Made by a program: the position numbers and the translations under genes. DNA of 64,000 nucleotides from Paramacrobiotus metropolitanus (Eukaryota > Tardigrada > Eutardigrada > Parachela > Macrobiotidae), in NCBI RefSeq assembly GCF_019649055.1, contig NW_026570243.1:806001-870000 (forward strand), given 5' to 3'. The notes under the pieces were generated by a model. The model made no database searches, was not told the DNA's origin, and saw only the letters and a list, made by a program, of their open reading frames with translations. Below are positions 52,008 through 62,102 of this stretch, piece by piece (the first letter of the stretch is position 1; the number at the start of each line of letters is the position of its first letter).

Positions 52008-53370
52008 CAACTACAGTAGCCAAACTCCATTAAAGGAGACTTTATACCCTTAGGTGAAAACCTTTGGGCTTTTAGGCTATTGGAAAATTTTTTGTTTAAT
52101 TTTGAAAATTTTATACTTTTTTTGGTTTGATTTTATGAGATAAAAGTTACCCAATGCAATTGATATTTTGAATCGACCCGATCCAAATGGTGTTTTAGTA
52201 AATAATTCGTGGTATGGTTTCAGTAAATAAATAAAATAATACAGCAAACATTAAAATCCTCGCACAGGATTTATTTAAGCAAGTGTCGAAATTTCAATCA
52301 TATATGGCACAGCATTCTAATGCATTATAGCAAAGCAGACTCAGCAGATATGCTTTTCAGATCATTCCTTTCTCCCATCCTAAGCAGCTGAGAGTTAACA
52401 ACCAAAAAACCTTTACATTTTGAATAAGCTGGCTCAGAATTGTAAAAGTGCACAGACTTAAAAGGGGAGCGAGCGAAATTTCCTAAATTTTATCCTTTTG
52501 TTTTCAGACCCGGAATATCTCCGCCAGGCCAAGCAAAGCCATTCTGCTCAGCGTGCACACCTCCATACATCTCAGGTCGATTTCATTCCAGCATTTCAGT
52601 GTGCCGTCTGCGTGGAATCCACTAAACCTGTGAACAAACAATAGTATTTTGTCGGCCGCTCAAATTAATTTCTCGTGCCGTACTCGGGCGCAAACATTCA
52701 CACGGACCGCCCCAGCTGATTTTTGGTAAAACAGCATTTGCACTGAATCAGTTTCCAGTAGTCAATAGTCTAAGTACTTGCAAAATGGAATTATCAAAGA
52801 AAATATTACAGATGGAATGAGAATAGTTGTTCCGATACTCACTTCGTCGCAGCAAACAGAATGTACAAAGGACGTATCAAAAGTAAGTTTCGCTATTTTG
52901 CCTCCCTGCCATGTGAAGTGATACACAACTGATATATTTTTGTTACTTAAGCAATTATGTAAACTATCCAGGAAAATTATAATCAAATGGTTTGATGAGA
53001 AACGGGAGAAAGGAGAAATAGAATGGCTTGTAGTTTGTACCACTTTTTCAGCTTCGCCACGAACTTTTCAAAAACGCATTCATTCTTGTATCACTTTCTC
53101 GTACTGTACTACCTGTTGAGACAATGGTGGGGTGGTCGGTTTAGCAGTGGTGGATTCGTAGCTTTTCCCATAGACTTTGTATGTTACAGCTTTTTAAAGT
53201 TTTCTTTCAAACTTAACTTTTTCTTTGAAAAATGATTTGTGATGGCTAATCTGCACGTTTAGGGCTATCGAATGATACATAGCCAAGGAAGTTTAAGCAA
53301 GTGCGTCGAGCTGGCGAACTCAACAAAGATTAAGGCTTTACGCGATTATTATATAGAGAAGAGATACTGA

Positions 53371-53436
53371 TACAGTACTTGTACAGTACAGTACTTGTAC
53401 AGTACAGTATTTGTACAGTACAGTACAGTACTTGTA
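53371..53436. repeat. Tandem array of a GTACAGTACAGTACTT unit
   Basis: About four imperfect copies of a 16-nt unit made of GTACA/GTACT blocks, each nearly self-complementary. The same core appears at several other places in the window (10436-10453, 13561-13578, about 45633-45668, about 62098-62135). Confidence 0.85.
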
Positions 53437-53540
53437 GCCAAAGAACGCAACTATTTGTATCGCTGGGCTTGTGCTACCAGGTACCTACGTAAAGTTTCGT
53501 TTTGCCGTGGGATGTAACGGAAAATAAATTTTCAATGAGC

Positions 53541-54299
53541 TTACACTGATAAATACGCTCGGATGGTCTCCCATTCCTCTGGATAAGCGAGTGTCTGCAC
53601 CCAACGGACATGAACATTCTTGACCTTCATATAAACTTCGTCCTCGATAGGTGGGAAATTACTGTCCAGAGCCCACATGAATTTGCCAATCATGCTCTCC
53701 ATATCTTGGCTGCAATCCAAAATCAGCTTCGGGATCGTGATTTGCATTTTATCAATCTCGAGCACATCGCCCCAAAAAATCGAGGACTCGTGCATGAAAG
53801 GCTGGATCCACTGAGCCTCATGGGTTGGCAAAATCTTCCGGCCGATCGGAAAAGGGTTGAGAAATACTGCATGCACAGTTCTGCCAAAAATTTTCTTTAG
53901 GTTCCAGTTGTGTAGCACGATGCGTTGGCAGCTATTGTGGGAGAAGTCTAACCATATTGTCGCCCCATGCCATGCGAAAAGCTTTCTGTTAGGAGATTCA
54001 GAATAATCAACGCGATTGTATAGGTTTAAGGAATCGGTAATACTGAAATCTTTGAAAATTATTGCCGGCAGCTTGATCCCCATGATTTCCAATAAATCTG
54101 CTAAATAGCTAAAGGGGAAAAACGGCTTCACTATCGTGAGGCTTTTTGTCGTGGAGCGGACGGTACGGCTAAGGAGCGATGCTGTTTTGTAGCAATTTAA
54201 TTCGCCTGATGTTGCCTTTTCAGCACACGTGTCCAAGCAGATTCTGATGTGTTCTGATGCGCCACGGTTGCTCAAAAGTTGCAGCCATAAAACACACAC
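53541..54299 (-). CDS. Unassigned protein, probable last exon
   Basis: An open frame of about 250 codons with protein-like composition that ends in WETIRAYLSV and a stop. A good acceptor (CTGTTTTTACAG) lies directly upstream at about 54300, so the frame is best read as a 3'-terminal exon whose upstream exon(s) I could not place. It has no signal peptide or membrane span and many aromatic residues (ATIWLDFSHNSCQRI, RWVQTLAYPEEWETI). I recognise no family. The form resembles C-terminal regions of lineage-expanded F-box or BTB-type invertebrate proteins, but that is only an impression. The antisense ORF at 53610-53900 is a shadow. Confidence 0.55.
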   Translation of the reverse strand: MCVLWLQLLSNRGASEHIRICLDTCAEKATSGELNCYKTASLLSRTVRSTTKSLTIVKPFFPFSYLADLLEIMGIKLPAIIFKDFSITDSLNLYNRVDYSESPNRKLFAWHGATIWLDFSHNSCQRIVLHNWNLKKIFGRTVHAVFLNPFPIGRKILPTHEAQWIQPFMHESSIFWGDVLEIDKMQITIPKLILDCSQDMESMIGKFMWALDSNFPPIEDEVYMKVKNVHVRWVQTLAYPEEWETIRAYLSV

Positions 54300-54519
54300 T
54301 CTGTAAAAACAGAAACGATAGATCAGTAAAACAAGCTGGACGGCTGACTTCGAACGCGTGAGTTTTGGCAGTCTGAGTTAGAGTTTTAGTGGCCACGGTC
54401 GGAGTCAGAGATGGAGCTTGGTTCAAACGCGTCAAGACAGTTAACATTTCGACGGCGACCCAGAACGAATGCACGATGAAATTCTTCTGCTTTTGTTATT
54501 AGTTAAAGGTTTTGATGCC

Positions 54520-54660
54520 CTTTCACTTCGGCCGCACTGAATCATTTCGGCCAACGCTCATTTCGCCCGATGCTCACTTCGGCCGAGGCTTACTTCGGCC
54601 AGCACCCAATTCGGCCAACGCTCATTTTGGCTACTGGACATTTCGGCCATCTTGGTTTTT
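54520..54660. repeat. Array of CACTTCGGCC / CATTTCGGCC motifs (left arm)
   Basis: About eight degenerate copies of a unit such as ACTTCGGCC or ATTTCGGCC spaced by 8-15 nt. The same motif in reverse orientation forms an array at 56699-56805, so the two arrays bracket about 2 kb as inverted arms. Confidence 0.75.
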
Positions 54661-54776
54661 CCAAGTTTCTTAAGTTTTTGGTCTTCTTATACTTTCTGTG
54701 CTTTCTCATGCTTTCTCATTTTCTTGCGTATTTTGACATGTTTTCTTTTTCAAGTTTACTTATATCACAAAGGACG

Positions 54777-55245
54777 CCCTAAGTACGACCCATGCTCAAA
54801 TTCGGACTTGGACTCGGACTTGGACTACTAAAACTCGGACCACACTTGGACTTCTAAACTTGGACTTCTAAACTTGGACTCTTCAACTTGGACTTTTCTT
54901 GGGTTTCTTAGGTATCTTAAAATTTTTAGGTTTCTTAGATTTCTTAGGTTTCTTAGGTTTTTTAGGTTTCTTAGGTTTCTTAGGTTTGTTGGGTTTCTTT
55001 GGTTTTATAGGTTTCTTAGTTTTCTTAGGTTTCTTAGGCTCGCTAGTTTATTTCTGAGGAGAAGTCCAAGTTTTGATGTCGACGTCCAAGTTACGAAGTC
55101 CGATTTAGGAATCCAGGTTGAGAAGTCCAAGTCCAAGTTAGGAAGTCCAAGTCCAAGTTATCAAGTCCAAGTTTGGTCCAAGTCCAAGTTTCAGTAGTCC
55201 AAGTCCGAGTCCAAGTCCGAGCTGGAGCGCGGGCCCCTAAGTACG
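54777..55245. mobile_element. TIR element of about 447 bp with an apparent 11-bp target-site duplication
   Basis: CCCTAAGTACG is present at 54777-54787 and again at 55235-55245. Between them, the left end reads ACCCATGCTCAAATTCGG and the reverse complement of the right end reads GCCCGCGCTCCAGCTCGG; both continue with GACTTGGACTCGGACTTGG. The arms are rich in CTTGGACTT (left) and AGTCCAAG (right). The middle, 54893-55050, is an array of TTTCTTAGG units. There is no transposase, so it is a non-autonomous foldback-like insertion. The true duplication may be 8-10 bp with chance extension. Confidence 0.7.
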
Positions 55246-55315
55246 GCTGTCCGTGGTGATCTCAACGAGAGAGGGCGGCCAGATGAAATCCTAGCTGTTG
55301 AAGAAATTCCGAAAA

Positions 55316-55396
55316 GTGGCGATAGAGCGGAATCAAACCGTTAACCACCGAGTGTAACTCTCAGGTAGCACAGCCCCTGTACCACCGCCGCACTGT
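55316..55396 (-). repeat. tRNA-like sequence, possible SINE head or tRNA pseudogene
   Basis: On the minus strand a D-arm-like block (GGTACAGGGGCTGTGCTACC) is followed by a 5-bp stem with a 7-nt loop (CTGAG-AGTTACA-CTCGG) and a B-box-like GGTTTGATTCC. The loop lacks the expected U at position 33 and the acceptor stem pairs poorly, so this is not a functional tRNA gene. Its place in mobile-element debris suggests a tRNA-derived SINE fragment. Confidence 0.35.
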
Positions 55397-55729
55397 TGGC
55401 GTGTGTCAGAATCAGACGTGTGGGATCAGACGTGTGGCAGAACTAGCAACTTCCGCCTATTTGGCTTCGGTTTATGCCACATCGTCCCGGGTTTCTGACA
55501 TTACTTCTCGGACGAAGTGTCAATTGTCATGACGTGGCGCACCAGTTGTGGCAAACAGCATCGGGTGCTAAGCTACCACCAGAGAATTTTCGGCGATTAC
55601 ATGTAAAGCCGGCATGTAAAGCTGCATGTACAGAAAGCATGTAAAGCCGCTTTAGTGAAGAAAACATGCGAAGTTATTGTGGACACGATAGCAAATGACG
55701 AAACCCACTGTGCGCGTTTGCTTGCAGTT

Positions 55730-56330
55730 GCGCAGCCGGAGTCGGGGAAATGTCTGAATGCTCTACCTGTCCCTTCCCTTGGAACATATTAATGTCAGAC
55801 GAGAGCTTCCGTATAGCGGTTACTACCAATCGGCGCGCCACTCTGCAGTCCTCATCTGCGCACTGACTGTCGTTTGCCTGTGGACGAATTTGGCCACCAT
55901 GGACTTTCATGTAAGAAAAATGCAGGACGCTACATCCGGCATTCATCTTTGAACGACGTGATTTGCAGAACCCTGGTCGCCACTAATGTACCGGCTGTAC
56001 TCGAACCGCGAGGGACCAGCAACGAAGACGACCGACGGCCGGATGGAGTATCACAGTTGCCGCGGAGGAACGGACGACGACTGGCTTGGGATGTCACATG
56101 CGTGGACACAATTGCCCCATCTAATGTTATCAGCAACAGTACCAAGGCCGGAGAAGCTGCCAAGAAAGAAGAAAAGGGCCGGAAGTACGAATACCTAGTA
56201 CATACCTTGTTGCTTTAGCATTCGAAACTTTCGGTGTCACTGGCCCCGCATGTCTGAAGTTTTCGCGCGAACTGGGCATGTGGTTAAAGGATGCTACTGG
56301 ATCCTACAGTTTTTGCTGCAGCGTCTAAGC
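55730..56330 (+). pseudogene. Retroelement C-terminal domain, copy A, decayed
   Basis: Plus-strand fragments in several frames, in order: a serine/arginine stretch (SDESFRIAV), GHHGLSCKKNAGR, an EPRGTSNEDDRRPDG block, RLAWDVTCVDT (56078-56110), a charged helix (KAGEAAKKEEKGRKYEY) and FETFGVTGPACLKFSRELG. This series is what I recall from the region downstream of reverse transcriptase in a widespread group of invertebrate retroelements. RPDG followed by W-D-x-T could be a nuclease-type active site (inference). At least two frame changes and one stop make it non-functional. A T-rich tract (about 56370-56600) follows. Confidence 0.65.
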
Positions 56331-56700
56331 ATCGAGAAATACAGCGGGAATTGCGTTGTCCATTACTTCGACTGTTCCACGTTCTGATGGTTTTACTTCT
56401 GTTTATTTTGTTTTGTAATCATTCTTGTTTAGGTGGTGTTATGTTTTCTTGTATTGGGTTTTCTGAAATGTTCTCATATTTTTTAAGACTTCTCTGGTGT
56501 TTTATGCACTCTTATGCTTTTTATGTTTTCGCATGTTTTATTTTTCAAAATTATCGGAAGTTTTTCAGAAGCACCTTTTAATTTTAGCCTCCTGTTTTTG
56601 TCTTCATTGTAATTATTTTCGTTGGAGTATTGGTGTGGTTCTTAAACATCTGGCTGTTAACGCGGTTCGCATTAAATCCTTCTTGCTCGTAGAATGACGG
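56291..56700 (+). other. T-rich tract following retroelement copy A
   Basis: On the plus strand, TGTTTTCTT/ATGTTTT-like low-complexity sequence follows the decayed domain. It resembles, in the same relative orientation, the tract that follows copy C. It is probably the 3' untranslated part of the element. ORFs across it are composition artefacts. Confidence 0.5.
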
Positions 56701-56805
56701 CCGAAATGTCCTCAAGCCGAAGTGAACATCGGCCGAAGTGAATCTCGGCTTTGGCCGAAGTGAATGTAGCGGAAATGAAAATAGCCGAAGTGATCGGTCG
56801 CCAAA
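56699..56805. repeat. Array of GGCCGAAGTGAA motifs (right arm)
   Basis: Six or so degenerate copies of GGCCGAAGTGAA/GCCGAAATG, the reverse complement of the array at 54520-54660. Its inner border GGCCGAAATGTCC matches the inner border GGACATTTCGGCC of the left arm. Confidence 0.75.
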
Positions 56806-56818
56806 TAAATAAAAAAAA

Positions 56819-57091
56819 AGGATTACCTTAGATCCCTTTGCGAGCGTTAAAATTTTGGCCTTCGCTGATTCTAACTATCGCAAACTTTTTCTCAGCGCGG
56901 TTGAAGCTATGGTTTTAAACCCTGCAGACAATACGAATCTTTTACCTTTTAATCCGTTCACATGAGTGCAGTTCAAGGCCAAAAAAGACTTCGCTCAAGA
57001 GCAATGGCGGCAGATAACCAATGAAAACATCTTCAAATGGCTCATCGACTCCTACATCTACGGGAAACAAAGAAACAAAATATTACAGTAG
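56819..57091 (+). pseudogene. Coding-like fragment with one in-frame TGA
   Basis: A 90-codon stretch reads like real protein: FASVKILAFADSNYRKLF, AVEAMVLNPADNTNLL, then TGA at 56963-56965, then VQFKAKKDFAQEQWRQIT and NIFKWLIDSYIYGKQRN, ending at TAG 57089-57091. No start codon is apparent, and A9 precedes it. It is probably a pseudogene piece or an isolated exon copy, possibly related to the unassigned protein exons nearby. I cannot name a family. Confidence 0.4.
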
Positions 57092-57365
57092 TCGCACTTT
57101 GCCAAATTAGATGTTCTGTTGCATTTTATCTTTTGAACTAGGACGATAAACAACAACTAAACCAGATTCGCAAGTTTGTGAACTTCAACATCGGCATTTT
57201 TTGATTTCATTCAGTTTTAGGTTTTAGGAAAAATTTTTTTTTTCAAGTTTTCGCCCAGAGAAGAATTTTCAAGTGCTGACCGGTACTATCTAAGAAAAAG
57301 CCTATCTGCCCCCGTTGACGGTACCGGACGGACTAGCGGCGCTGCAGAACGAAGAAACCGCAGAG

Positions 57366-57922
57366 TTTTTTTTTTAAATCTATGTAACTTTTTATTTCAC
57401 AAAACCCGGATACAACTGAGAATCAAAAACAGTCCTTATCATAACAAAAAGAGTTCATTTAACGCTGCCGCTCCTTCCAAGGTACCGAGTACGGAAGCGG
57501 CGTTGGATTTCCAAGGACAAGCGCTGACGAAAAAACTCGGGAGAACGAGGTTCGCCCGTATGATGTGCGAGCCGCTTGCCAAATTTCTGTTACTACGCTG
57601 ATGAGTGACCTTCCCCACGGATCGTGTGTTTCGAAAGTTAATGCTGCGAAGTCGTATCGGCCTCGAGATAAGAGTACAGCTGGCTTTTTCTGTTTTCCGC
57701 TTGCTCGGCTGCAGATCCCGCGGTTACCGACGTGGACTTCAGATGGGATTTGGCTACAGTGTCGACACAATATACGTCCCAGGCCAGACACATGCCGCTT
57801 CTCCAGGTGAAAGTGGTGCAGAGTTCGAAAATTATCGCAAATACATCCGGTAGTTCAACAGTGCGAATGTCTTTGCGTCCTTCGAGGTTGATATCGCACC
57901 TTTGGCTGGATACGGTCCGCAT
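57366..57922 (-). pseudogene. Retroelement C-terminal domain, copy B, with poly(A) tail
   Basis: Minus-strand fragments: CLAWDVYCVDTVAKSHL near 57795-57745, TAGSAAEQAENRKSQLYSYL, then in another frame YDFAALTFETHDPWG and a tail ending KERQR with a stop at 57459. Downstream on the minus strand come AATAAA at 57396-57391 and an A10 run at 57375-57366. A poly(A) signal followed by an A-tail is what a retrotransposed RNA leaves. Parallels with copies A and C are clear, especially WDV-x-x-VDT and the Ala/Glu-rich helix. Frame changes show that it is dead. Confidence 0.65.
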
Positions 57923-57984
57923 AACTATACCATACAGGCAAGTTCACCAATATGTCGAAGAAGTCTGTTTCTACAACGGACCTG

Positions 57985-58350
57985 CGACGGTACCCCATTT
58001 CGGCCACGGTACCCCATTTCAGAAAACTTAAAATAGCCTGTGAAAGCAGAACATGTAAGAAAACATAGGAAACTACCTAAGAAAACACAGAAACATAGAA
58101 AAACATAATCAAACATAAAAAAAAACATAAGAACATAACACAGGAACATAAGAAACAGGAAAATCAAAGAAAACCTAAAAAAACATAAGAGAATGTAAGA
58201 AACAATAAGAAAACTTAAATTTGAATTTTGCATGAAAACATAGACTGAGGTGCCTGACATGTACTTATATGTATTTGGTAGTCCGTGTAGCAGTTGAAAA
58301 TCAAACTCGGTAGCCAAGTCAATGGTAGCCGAAAGGAATGGTAGCCGAAA
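57985..58350. repeat. Short inverted arrays with ATTTCGGC motif around a T-rich/A-rich core
   Basis: The left border has GGTACCCCATTTC twice (about 57989-58020). The right border has GGTAGCCGAAA-like units three times (about 58310-58350), an inverted match in the GGC/ATTTCGGC part. Between them lies CCTAAGAAAACATAAG-type low-complexity DNA. The layout is like a small version of 54520-56805. Confidence 0.55.
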
Positions 58351-58439
58351 TTTTTAAGAAAACACAAAAAAAAACAGAAAGCAGAAAATAATAAGACAGA
58401 TGCCTAAGAAAACAGAAAAAATCGAAGGAAAACTTAAGA

Positions 58440-59070
58440 AACTAAAACACCCAGAACCCCGTGTGAGTCTCACCTGTTTGTAAGTACGTAGCTTAATCCT
58501 CTTTCCGACCTCTTTGGCCGGCTTCATGGCTGATGTACCAAAACTTCCGAAAGTTTCAAATCTGACAGCAGCAAAATCGTATCGCCCTGACAGGAAGTTG
58601 TATTTTCTCACTTTTTCGGCTTCGGCCTGGTCGGCTGCCGCTCCGGCCTTCACGCTGGTGTGATCCAAATAAGAGCGGGCAACGGTGTCGACATAGGTTA
58701 CATCCCACGCTAAACACAGCCAAGGAAAAAGGTGTGATTCTTTGTAGGCGTGTGCCGTTTTCCTGATGCATGCCTCTAGGTTTCGTTCGCGCGAGGATGC
58801 CTGTCGAAACCAAAGCCCGTCGCAGGATATCGTTAATGCAGCCATGTTTTGTTCGTCTTCCAGCAGAAGATTTGCAACTTAGCCCACGATGGCCATCAAC
58901 GGAGATTTCGGCACCGCCGCCGCACCACCGGTGGTCAAAGGAAGCAGGTGCGGCAAGTCGAATGGCAATCTGGTTGGCAATTGGCATCCAGAGGTAGTGC
59001 ATAATGCGCAGCGAAGAGTAACTCACCGCACTCGCGTTACAGAATTTCAACGCTGTTTTGTTCATGTCGG
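58440..59070 (-). pseudogene. Retroelement C-terminal domain, copy C, decayed
   Basis: Minus-strand fragments in order: a DGHRGLSCKSSAGRRTKHG block near 58910-58850, a KPRG-containing part, CLAWDVTYVDTVARSYL near 58725-58675, the helix VKAGAAADQAEAEKVRKYNF, and YDFAAVRFETFGSFGTSAMK toward 58500. The early and late parts are in different frames. It is the best preserved of the three copies at its C-terminal end. A T-rich (minus-sense) tract follows toward 58350, as in copy A. Confidence 0.68.
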
Positions 59071-61427
59071 TTTCCTGTGCGGCCGGAGTTTATTCTACTA
59101 CACGCTTCCGGAAAACTGTCTCTCCATTTGTTGTGGATGTTTTTGGGAAGGTTACAGGTTTTTACAAAATCAGCTTGATTTACTAAAGAAATATGTCTAA
59201 AGAAGCTCGGGAAAACCTCACTATACAATATAGTAATTGCGCATAGGCGCATCAGGGATTTACTTACACCGAAATCAGCGTTCACTTACATACAAGGCCC
59301 GATCAATCCTAGCTAATCTTATCAAGAAAGATATCGCGAAATAAAATGTGAAAGCAGAATGCGTCACCGATGGATGACACACAGCAAAAAATACAAATGC
59401 GTTGGACCAGTAATAAGCAGTGGATCACCTAAGAAAACGCAAGCACTGACTGTTAAATGAATCTTGCTGCGTACACACAAACGAATTGTACAGCAGGGTC
59501 GCAGGCACGTTTTAATCTGCATGCTTGAGATGTCATTAATTAATGCAATAACTTACAACTTAATTGAAGAATGTATTACATTTTCTCAATGTAACTTAGC
59601 TAATTAATACGCGTTATTAATTAATGTAATTAGACTTAATTACAGTAACGCAACCTACACAATATTACAAATGTGCATTGATAATCTAAGTGAGGCGGAT
59701 TATTAATGCGGATTAATACTTGAGCACATTTTATCAGCAAAGTAGCAATCAGAATGCTTTAATATTTACTACGGGACCAGCTGGCCCCGTAGTACGGGTG
59801 ACCACTGTGTAAAGCTCGGTTGGCTATGCACAACAACGGAGGTGAATGTGTATGTGAAATAGAAAACGCAGCATCGAAGCTGCGTTTTGTAGTTCATCTG
59901 TGGATCACGTAGCGGACCAATGAGCGCAGCCGTTAGCTTTCGGCTTGAGAAGGTTGTGGTGACTAACTCACGTTATCTTTCACGGGCGCGCAAAAGAGCG
60001 TTGTGCCCTACTTCAGCAAAAACTTCCGCCAAATGTTTAACCAGGTCTAATCAGCACTACAAAGTATGCAAAACGACGCCAGTTTTCACGGCTTGCGTGT
60101 ATGTCTGTCCGTGTTAACCGGGACGGTGTGCGCAAAACACGCAAGACGCACGTACTTCAATAAGCGACGCTGACATGTACAATTTACACGTGCTGTTTAT
60201 TGCCGATATCTACTAAAATTACTACTTTATTCTTTCTGGCGTCAGAAATATAAATGCCCTAGTTCGCAACTTAAAATCTCACCAAGCTGACATCGCACAA
60301 CAGCAGAATGACAGTTATTTGCCAAATACCTTCCTCTGGGTAGCCAGATAAGCGGGAACCCGCAACCACATGAAAAAGAAAAATCACAAATATGATCGCT
60401 TTATGGCATTATCTGAAAGCTTTGGTTGAAATTATTTCACATACTATCACAGCCGTAAAATATTGAAAATAGTCATGTGATTGTCTAGCTTACCATGCAT
60501 GGCTTTCCAATCAATAAAGGCTGGCAAGAATCAATCACAGTTCTCAAAAGGTATCAACAGCATTAAAAACAGCTAGCTGGCTAGCCAGCACGCAGGGTTC
60601 CCCACAAGATAACGGAAGAAACGTCAACAACAATGTTTTGCAGATTCCAAGAAAGCGGAAAAGATTTGAAATTTTTCCAGCTACTTCTTAGTCTATCTGC
60701 ACAACTTGCTGAAGTACTTGTCCACAAAATATGTGAATGGGTACAGGGTAAACAACACATGCCCATAAAACACTGATTACAGCTCAGACGCAAACAACTG
60801 GGAATCCAGTGAGCACTAGCAGGCTACCCTGCATGATCTCCGTCAGCAAATCGTTAAATAAGAAAGCCTTTCATGCGGAAACGCCATTTACTTATGTGGA
60901 TCAATATTTTAGAAAGTAGACTGAAATTCAGTCTATATAAGTAATAATCTCTAATTTAGTCTCTAAAATAAAGAGCACAGCTAGCAAGTTTTTCTTGAAC
61001 TCAAAGTACTGAATCTGTACCACGTGGTTTCGAATTTTGCCATTGGCGGTGGGCAGCCTCGATCTAACTCAAAATGCTAACCCTCCAATCAAAAGCGCAG
61101 AAACGCGAAGTTTGTAAGTAACAGGGCGTCGCTTAGACCCGTTACAAGGTACGCCCATCTGTGTAACGGTTTTCGTCGCCGCTCCGCGACAAACTTCGAG
61201 CAAAAATGGACTTACATCCAAGCCCAGCCAATCAGGCGTTTTTCGAGCTTCGATGTAAGTAGGTAAAGGGTAAACTTTGTAGGTAATTCGTGTTGGCGCA
61301 CGGACTATAATGTCTACGGAACACTGCTACAGCCAATCAGAAAAATCGAAAATACAGTAACCCAGTAGTGCCTTCAGTAGTGGTACAGTATGCTTGAATT
61401 TTTCGGACTTTTAAGGAAGGACATTAC
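59071..61427. other. Non-coding gap with short palindromes
   Basis: No convincing ORF. 59526-59660 is rich in TTAATTAATG-like sequence. Two hairpins are listed separately. Around 61130-61270 there are short imperfect inverted matches (ACTTCGAGC / GCTTCGATGT). Nothing else was seen. Confidence 0.5.
59863..59888. other. Perfect 10-bp hairpin
   Basis: AAAACGCAGC, a 6-nt loop ATCGAA, then GCTGCGTTTT. No gene is adjacent. A related near-palindrome (CTACGGGACCAGCTGG then CCCCGTAG) lies about 75 nt upstream. Confidence 0.8.
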
Positions 61428-62102
61428 GTACTAGAGCAGATTTTCCGGGTCCCAATTCAGAAAAATCTCATCTTTTGCAGAAACATAGTATACCATCGTA
61501 GTATAATTAAAAAAATAATCCCAGCTGCTGAGGCTCAAAGGGCGTGACCAAACAAGATTAATCAGTGCGTAATAGTACGTACTATTACATTGCAATAAAG
61601 CAACACTCGTAATTTCAGCATACCAACGTATTACGAATAAAAAACAATTTAATGTGCAAACGTTAAGACAACAAATTAAAAAATCTATTTGGTAGCTGCG
61701 ATTCACTGCATGGTATTGCAGCAGTGCGTACCACATACTGTCACAGCGTTTATACTTTCTATTCTGAATTTTGAATTCTGGATGAATTCCATATTTGCGG
61801 CATGGGAACCTTTACACGGATTCCCTGTACAGTATAACAGTCGTACACTATCATTCGCCATTCGGCAAAAGATGAGAATTTCTAGATTCATCATTATCAC
61901 ACAAACAGTTGTAAAGTGTACTGCGCTTGTTCATTGCCGTAGTGTGTGGTACTGCGTTCTGAATATTTTGTTTGACCACGCCCTTTAATTTGAGTCTCAG
62001 CAGATAAAATTATTTTTTTAATAATACTACGATGGTATACCACGTTTCTGCAAAAGAGATTTTTCTGAATTTGGGCCCAGAAAATGTGCGCTGATTAAGT
62101 AC
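61428..62102. mobile_element. Foldback/MITE-like element, about 675 bp
   Basis: The left arm, from GTACTAGAGCAGATTTTC, and the reverse complement of the right arm, from GTACTTAATCAGCGCACATTTTC, align for about 130 bp with few mismatches. Shared blocks are CAGAAAAATCTC, TTTTGCAGAAAC, TATACCATCGTAGTAT and GGGCGTG followed by CAAACAA. Weaker inverted similarity continues inward. ORFs across it are by-products of the palindrome. There is no transposase and no clear target-site duplication, so the superfamily is undetermined. Confidence 0.75.

Larger units (their letters stand above)
50530..53540. other. Gap between the gag-like unit and the next coding exon
   Basis: No gene recognised. 51000-51300 is GC-rich and open in several frames on both strands without family resemblance. 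51400-51475 holds imperfect AGTCAGA repeats. AATAAA at 51578-51583, followed by a GT-rich tract, is a good plus-strand polyadenylation signal, but its transcript is unknown; it might mark another LTR or an unrecognised gene end. A microsatellite and a GTAC-rich array are listed separately. Confidence 0.5.

Noticed and set aside
54874-55197. 107-codon plus-strand ORF of repeating FLRFLRF
   Set aside because: A translation of the TTTCTTAGG simple-repeat core inside the TIR element, not a gene.
55316-55396. A functional tRNA gene on the minus strand
   Set aside because: The anticodon loop lacks U33, the acceptor stem does not pair and there is no run of T after it. Kept only as a tRNA-like repeat.
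57925-58317. 130-codon minus-strand ORF rich in Phe/Leu/Met
   Set aside because: A product of the low-complexity CCTAAGAAAACATAAG tract; mimics membrane spans by composition only.
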